Source: Arenimonas composti TR7-09 = DSM 18010 (GTDB lineage Bacteria; Pseudomonadota; Gammaproteobacteria; Xanthomonadales; Xanthomonadaceae). Taken from it: a stretch of 64,000 nt of DNA. Both the position numbers and the translations under genes were made by a program. The DNA is taken from the NCBI RefSeq assembly GCF_000426365.1, contig NZ_AUFF01000001.1, positions 620,001 to 684,000 of the forward strand. Reading direction: 5' to 3'. The notes beneath the pieces are model-generated. The model was given only the letters and a program-made list of their open reading frames with translations. It searched no databases and had not been told where the DNA came from. This document shows positions 59,983 through 64,000 of the stretch, piece after piece (position 1 is the stretch's first letter; each line of letters begins with the position of its first letter).

Positions 59983-60975
59983 ATGTTCGGATTCAGTCCG
60001 CTGCTGGTCGCCCTCGTCGTCACCGTCATCGCCCTCGGGGTCAGCGGCTGGTGGTTCGGCGTCCATCGCCGGCGGCTGGCCGAAACCCAGGCCGGCATCG
60101 CCGCCCTCGCCGGCATGAAGTGGCGCGAGTGCGCGGGTCTGGTCCTGCAGGCGCTCGAATCCAAGGGTTACCGTGAGGCGCCCGCCAGCCGCCAGCCGGG
60201 TGACGGCGGCACCGAATTCCTGCTCGACAAGGGCAGCGAACGGGTGCTGATGAGCTACAAGCACGGCACTGCCTACCGCCTCGGCGAGGCGAACGTGCGC
60301 GACTTCGCCAATGCGGTCCAGCTCGCGGGCGCCAACAGCGGCATGCTGGTGACGCTCGGCAGCGCCGAAGGCTTCGCCCGCGACATCGCCCGCCGCTTCG
60401 GCATCGAGCTGATCGACGGCCGCGCCCTCTGGCCGCAGATGGAGCCGTTCGCGCCGGCGGCCATGGTCGAGGCGATCCGCGACCAGGCCGCCGGTCATAT
60501 CCGCCGCGGACAGCGCGCCGGTGTCTTCGCCAGTGTCGCGCTCGGCATCCTCGTCTTCGTCGCCGGCACGCTGGGCGCCGAGGAAGCGGCGCCGCCGGTG
60601 GCCCCGATCACCGGCCCGGCGATCGAAGACACGGCGCCGGCCGTAGCCGCGCCGCTGTCGCCGGCCGAACAGGCAAGCGCCGCGCTCGAGGAGCTGGAAG
60701 CCGTCAACCGGCTGAGCGACGAGGAGCGGCTGCAGCGCCGCCTCGCCGCGGCCAGCGCCGTCACGACACTGGAGGAAGCCGACAGTGCCGTGTGGTCGAC
60801 GGCGTCGACGCTCGTCGTCACGATGACCCATGCCGACGGCATCGACCTCGGCCTCGTCAACGAGGCCTGCGCGATCCTCACCCAGTACGAGGAGCTGCGC
60901 TACACCCGCCTGCAGCTCGAGCCGCCGGCCAGCGACGGTGGCCGCACGCCGGTACGCTGGCGTCAGTGCCAATGA
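59983..60975 (+). CDS. Membrane-anchored Mrr-like (restriction endonuclease-fold) protein
   Basis: The 330-residue protein has an N-terminal transmembrane helix (PLLVALVVTVIALGVSGWW), a PD-(D/E)XK-type Mrr-like domain (about 42-145) and a second transmembrane helix (about 181-198). The catalytic region reads GDGGTE (Glu78) and LMSYKHG (Lys93). Active Mrr proteins usually have D and QxK, so Ser91 replaces the usual Gln/Glu and activity is uncertain. The C-terminal 120 residues are Ala/Glu-rich and helical. There is no methylase beside it, so it is not an obvious restriction-modification system. Confidence 0.72.
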   Translation: MFGFSPLLVALVVTVIALGVSGWWFGVHRRRLAETQAGIAALAGMKWRECAGLVLQALESKGYREAPASRQPGDGGTEFLLDKGSERVLMSYKHGTAYRLGEANVRDFANAVQLAGANSGMLVTLGSAEGFARDIARRFGIELIDGRALWPQMEPFAPAAMVEAIRDQAAGHIRRGQRAGVFASVALGILVFVAGTLGAEEAAPPVAPITGPAIEDTAPAVAAPLSPAEQASAALEELEAVNRLSDEERLQRRLAAASAVTTLEEADSAVWSTASTLVVTMTHADGIDLGLVNEACAILTQYEELRYTRLQLEPPASDGGRTPVRWRQCQ

Positions 60976-61003
60976 CCGCAGCGGCGACGCCGCCGCGATC
61001 CCC

Positions 61004-61126
61004 GCAGGAGCGCCCTCAGGCGCGGCGATCACCGTCCGTAGGAGCGCCTTCAGGCGCGATCGATACCGCCGTAGGAGCGCCTTCAGGCGCGATCGATACC
61101 GCCGTAGGAGCGCCTTCAGGCGCGAT
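61004..61126. repeat. REP-like palindromic repeat array, four copies
   Basis: GTAGGAGCGCCTTCAGGCGC followed by GAT occurs at 61038, 61071 and 61104, exactly 33 bp apart, with a diverged first copy at 61004. Each unit contains the hairpin GCGCC-TTCA-GGCGC. This is the GTAGGAGCG family of repetitive extragenic palindromes found in Xanthomonadales and pseudomonads. It fills the gap between the convergent Mrr-like and acyl-CoA reductase genes. Confidence 0.88.
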
Positions 61127-61167
61127 GCCTTGTCAGCACCGAGGCGCCCAGGAGGGCGGCCCGTCAC

Positions 61168-63159
61168 TCACCAGTGCACGCCGCGCATCAGCGCCGCGAA
61201 CGCCACCTGCTCGTTGGTCGGACTCTCGTCGCGCATCGCCTTGCGGTCACCCTTGGCCGCGGCCGAGTCCGGGAACATCTCGAACGCGGTGTTCTGGATG
61301 ACCTCGTAGGCCTTCGGCGCCAGCGCATTGAGCGTGGCCGCGAAGATGCCCATGCGGGTGGCGACGCGGCTCGGCCGCTCGATGATCGCCTTGACCACCA
61401 GGTCGGCCGCTTCTTCCGGCGTCAGCGTCGGCACCGATTCGTACATCTTGGTCGGCGCGATCATCGGCGTCTTCACCAGCGGCATGTTGACCGTGGTGAA
61501 GGCGATGTTCTTGCCGCTGAACTCGGCCTGGGCGCAGCGGCTGAACGCGTCCAGCGCCGCCTTCGACGCGACATAGGCCGAGAAGCGCGCCGAACTGGCG
61601 AGCACGCCGATCGAACTGATGTTGATGATGTGGCCGCGGCGCCGCTTGGTCATCTCCGGCAGGAAGCCCAGGATCAGGCGCAGGCAGCCGAAATAGTTCA
61701 GCTGCATCGTGCGCTCGAAGTCGTGGAAGCGGTCGTAGCTCAGCTCCACAGAGCGGCGGATCGAACGGCCGGCGTTGTTGACCAGGATGTCGACGACCTT
61801 GTGTTCGCCGAGCACGGTGCGCACCAGCTCGTCGCAGCTCGCCATGTCGGTCAGGTCGGCGGTGTAGGCCCAGCACTTGCCGCCGGCGGCCAGGATCTCG
61901 TCGCGGGTCGCGAACAGCTCCTGCTCGCCGCGGGCGACGATGATGACCTTCGCCCCGGCCTCGGCGACCTTGATCGCGGTCGCCTTGCCGATGCCCGAGG
62001 AGCCGCCGGTGATCAGCACGACCTTGCCGGCGACGTGGCCGCGCAGGGTGCGGTCGACGAACAGGTCGGGATCGAGATGGCGCTCCCAGTAGTCCCAGAC
62101 CCGCCAGGCGTAGGTCTCCAGGTCCGGCAGCGCGATCTTCGATCCCTTCAGCGCCCGCTCGGCATTGCGGGTGTCGAAGCGGGTCGGATAGGTGATGAAG
62201 CTCAGCGTCTGCGGCGGCAGCTTCAGGTCGCGCAGCACCATGTTGGTGAAGCGCTTGACCGGCGGCAGGTTGGCCACCGCCCCGCGCACCGCCGGCGGCA
62301 CCACCGCCAGCATGCGGGCGTCGATGCGCATCGTCATCTCGGGCGCATGGGCGGCGCGGCAGAAGGTGTTCATCAGCTCGCCGAAGCGCATCGGCTGCGG
62401 ATCGACCAGGTGGAAGGTCTGGCCGTCGAGCCCGCGCTTGTGGGCGATGTGGTCCATCGCGTCGGCGACGAAGTCGACCGGCACGCAGTTGATGCGGCCG
62501 CCCTCGATGCCGAGCGTCGGCATCCATTGCGGCAGCGCCTTGCGCATCTTCTTGATCAGGGTGAACAGGAAGTACGGACCGTCGGTCTTGTCCATCTCGC
62601 CGGTTTTCGAATGGCCGATGACCATCGAAGGGCGATAGATGCGGAACGGCACCTTGCATTCCTTGCGCACGATCCCCTCGGATTCGTGCTTGGTCCGCAG
62701 GTAGGGATCCTTGAGGCCCTCGGCCTCCTCGAACATGTCCTCGCGGAACACGCCCGGGTACAGCCCGGCGGCGGCGATCGAACTGGTGTGGTGGAAGCAG
62801 CCGGCCTTCATCGCCGCGGCCGCCTCGATCGCGTGCCGGGTGCCGTCGATGTTCGCCAGTTGCTGGGTCGCCGCGTCCGCGGTCAGGTCGTAGATCGCCG
62901 CCAGGTGGAAAAAATGCTTCACCTTGCCGGTCAGCGTCTTCATCTGCGCCGCGCCGATGCCGAGTTTCGGCTTGCCGAGGTCGCCGTGGACCGGAACGAT
63001 CCGCTTGCGGTCCCAGCCCATCTTCGCGGCGATCGCCTCGAGCTTGGCTTCCGAGCCCTTGCGCACGAGCACGTACACCTGACCCTTGCGCTTGTCGAGC
63101 AGGTTGGCCACCAGGAAGCGGCCGATGAATCCGGTCGCGCCGGTCACGAAATAGCTCAT
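61168..63159 (-). CDS. Two-domain (SDR-SDR) fatty acyl-CoA reductase, alcohol-forming type
   Basis: The 663-residue protein has an extended-SDR domain (1-370) with VTGATGFIG, SSIAAAG and YLRTK (Tyr153/Lys157). A classical SDR domain (380-663) has ITGGSSGIG (385-391), NNAG, Ser515 and YVASK (Tyr529/Lys533). Length, order and long stretches (for example NMPLVKTPMIAPTKMY) closely resemble the 661-residue Marinobacter reductase Maqu_2507, which reduces fatty acyl-CoA through the aldehyde to the alcohol used for wax esters. All catalytic residues are present. ATG 63159 follows GGGGGACGTG. A divergent acyl-CoA-binding protein gene strengthens the acyl-CoA link. Confidence 0.88.
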   Translation of the reverse strand: MSYFVTGATGFIGRFLVANLLDKRKGQVYVLVRKGSEAKLEAIAAKMGWDRKRIVPVHGDLGKPKLGIGAAQMKTLTGKVKHFFHLAAIYDLTADAATQQLANIDGTRHAIEAAAAMKAGCFHHTSSIAAAGLYPGVFREDMFEEAEGLKDPYLRTKHESEGIVRKECKVPFRIYRPSMVIGHSKTGEMDKTDGPYFLFTLIKKMRKALPQWMPTLGIEGGRINCVPVDFVADAMDHIAHKRGLDGQTFHLVDPQPMRFGELMNTFCRAAHAPEMTMRIDARMLAVVPPAVRGAVANLPPVKRFTNMVLRDLKLPPQTLSFITYPTRFDTRNAERALKGSKIALPDLETYAWRVWDYWERHLDPDLFVDRTLRGHVAGKVVLITGGSSGIGKATAIKVAEAGAKVIIVARGEQELFATRDEILAAGGKCWAYTADLTDMASCDELVRTVLGEHKVVDILVNNAGRSIRRSVELSYDRFHDFERTMQLNYFGCLRLILGFLPEMTKRRRGHIINISSIGVLASSARFSAYVASKAALDAFSRCAQAEFSGKNIAFTTVNMPLVKTPMIAPTKMYESVPTLTPEEAADLVVKAIIERPSRVATRMGIFAATLNALAPKAYEVIQNTAFEMFPDSAAAKGDRKAMRDESPTNEQVAFAALMRGVHW

Positions 63160-63240
63160 CACGTCCCCCATGCCGGACCGGCCATTGCCGGTCGCCCCGG
63201 TGTACGTTGCCAGAGCGCGCGAACGCTGACAAACACCGCG

Positions 63241-63269
63241 TTGACCACCCCGGTGACGCGTGCTATCAC
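63241..63269 (+). promoter_or_regulatory. Sigma-70 promoter of the acyl-CoA-binding protein gene
   Basis: TTGACC (63241-63246), a 17-bp spacer and TATCAC (63264-63269). The expected start point near 63276 leaves a leader of about 22 nt containing CAGGGGAAT before the ATG at 63298. The 138-bp divergent region with the acyl-CoA reductase gene is also where the downstream TetR protein may bind. Confidence 0.6.
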
Positions 63270-63297
63270 CGCTGCTTCGCAACAGGGGAATCAGCCG

Positions 63298-63558
63298 ATG
63301 GCCGACGATCTCAAGGCCCGCTTCCAGCAGGCCGCGCAGGATGTCATGAACCTGTCCGAACGCCCGGACAACGACACGATGCTGCGGCTGTACGCGCTCT
63401 ACAAGCAGGGTTCGGAAGGTGACGTGTCGGGCCCGAAACCGGGGTTCTTCGACTTCGTCGGCACCGCCAAGTACGACGCCTGGGCCAAGCTGGCCGGCAC
63501 GGGTTCCGAGGAAGCGATGCGCCGGTACATCGACCTCGTCGCCAAGCTGCGGGGTTGA
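63298..63558 (+). CDS. Acyl-CoA-binding protein
   Basis: The 86-residue four-helix protein binds long-chain acyl-CoA. The signature LRLYALYKQGSEGDVSGPKP and KYDAWAKLAGTGSEEAMRRY contain the conserved Tyr and Lys acyl-CoA ligands. These proteins are common in eukaryotes and patchy in bacteria. It is divergent from the fatty acyl-CoA reductase and 10 bp before a TetR gene, so a lipid-responsive operon is likely. Confidence 0.92.
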   Translation: MADDLKARFQQAAQDVMNLSERPDNDTMLRLYALYKQGSEGDVSGPKPGFFDFVGTAKYDAWAKLAGTGSEEAMRRYIDLVAKLRG

Positions 63559-63568
63559 GCCGCGGGGA

Positions 63569-64000
63569 ATGGCCAGGGACACACGCCAGCGCATCCTCGA
63601 CTGCGCCCTGACGATGTTCAACTCGCAGGGCGAGCCGAACGTCACGACCAACCACATCGCCGACGAGCTGGAGATCAGCCCGGGCAACCTGTACTACCAC
63701 TTCCGCAACAAGGACGACATCATCGAGCAGCTGTTCCAGCGCTACGAGGAGCGCATGGATGCGGCGCTGTCGTCGCCGGAAGGCCGGCTGCGCGACCTCG
63801 AGGACATCTGGCTGCAGCTGCACCTGGTGTTCGAGTGCATCTGGGACTACCGCTTCCTGTATCGCGACCTCGTCGACATCCTCAGCCGCAACCGCCGGCT
63901 GCGCCTGCGTTTCGCCCGGATCCTGCGCCGGGCCACCGAAACCTGCACCGGCGGCATCCGCGGCCTGGTCCAGGCCGGGGTCATGCGTGCCTCGGCGGCG
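63569..64000 (+). CDS. TetR-family transcriptional regulator (3' end beyond window)
   Basis: The 144 visible codons give ARDTRQRILDCALTMFNSQG, then VTTNHIADELEISPGNLYYHFRNKDDIIEQLF, a standard TetR DNA-binding domain. The ligand domain includes WDYRFLYRDLVDILSRN, seen in TetR proteins near lipid genes in Pseudomonas and Xanthomonadales. The frame is open to the window edge. It follows the acyl-CoA-binding protein gene by 10 bp, probably in one transcript, and may regulate it and the divergent reductase. Confidence 0.9.
   Translation, partial: MARDTRQRILDCALTMFNSQGEPNVTTNHIADELEISPGNLYYHFRNKDDIIEQLFQRYEERMDAALSSPEGRLRDLEDIWLQLHLVFECIWDYRFLYRDLVDILSRNRRLRLRFARILRRATETCTGGIRGLVQAGVMRASAA

Noticed and set aside
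59983-60975. The Mrr-like gene as part of a restriction-modification system
   Set aside because: No methyltransferase or specificity gene lies nearby, the protein is membrane-anchored and an active-site residue is altered.
61004-61126. 33-bp periodic repeats considered as a small CRISPR array
   Set aside because: There are no spacers; adjacent copies share the whole 33-bp period, and the hairpin core matches REP elements. No cas genes are present.

Overview
This is a GC-rich (roughly 70 %) chromosomal segment of a gammaproteobacterium. Gene content and order suggest a relative of the Xanthomonadales/Lysobacterales, but genus is not fixed by anything I can see. The clues are the ppsA/ppsR divergon, serC-pheA-hisC-aroA-cmk-rpsA-ihfB, ndk-rlmN-pilW-rodZ-yfgM-bamB-der, ybhP-clsB-ybhN and a gammaproteobacterial dif-type site. 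Coding density is very high and many neighbours share ATGA, GTGA or TTGA start/stop overlaps.

Layout. 1-5.1 kb: the tail of a GGDEF gene, an MscS-type channel, divergent ppsA and ppsR, a YqiB-like (DUF1249) gene, and tRNA-Ala(GGC) and tRNA-Glu(UUC) with their own promoter and terminator. 5.2-9.5 kb: a phosphopantetheinyl transferase, the copper pair copA-copB, and a universal stress protein gene preceded by an FNR/Anr-type box. 9.5-10.7 kb: a 1,170-bp integrated element bounded by two dif-like sites, the most interesting part of the window. It holds only an XafT-like (VC1465-family) Xer recombination activator and one unknown gene. FtsK-orienting KOPS motifs (GGGNAGGG) reverse strand exactly here, so the element sits at the replication terminus.

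10.9-18.2 kb: a giant soluble hybrid histidine kinase with eight HAMP-type repeats of exactly 276 bp, then a second hybrid kinase. 18.1-21.6 kb: ybhN-clsB-ybhP membrane-lipid genes, a tiny basic protein and a CBS-domain protein. 21.7-31.4 kb: molybdenum-cofactor genes (moeB with a rhodanese domain, moeA, mobA) coupled to the der-bamB-yfgM-rodZ-pilW-rlmN-ndk housekeeping block. 31.6-35.9 kb: a TetR regulator and a FadN/FadA-type beta-oxidation pair. 36-50.7 kb: an envelope and amino-acid supercluster on the minus strand, from serC down to galU, including a WecA-like transferase, a WbpM-like epimerase/dehydratase, lapAB, ihfB, rpsA, cmk, aroA, hisC and pheA.

50.8-56.5 kb: a five-PAS GGDEF-EAL protein, the MsrP/MsrQ periplasmic methionine sulfoxide reductase system (a molybdoenzyme, linking to the moe/mob genes) and an FHA protein. 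56.6-64 kb: a storage-lipid neighbourhood with a PHA-system protein, an FFLEELY-motif protein, a patatin-like lipase, a phasin with a histone-H1-like tail, a membrane-anchored Mrr-like protein, a REP array, a two-domain fatty acyl-CoA reductase closely resembling the alcohol-forming Marinobacter enzyme, an acyl-CoA-binding protein and the start of a TetR regulator.

Apart from the dif element, the window is mostly core genome. Family assignments rest on reading motifs and remembered homologues; no database search was run.
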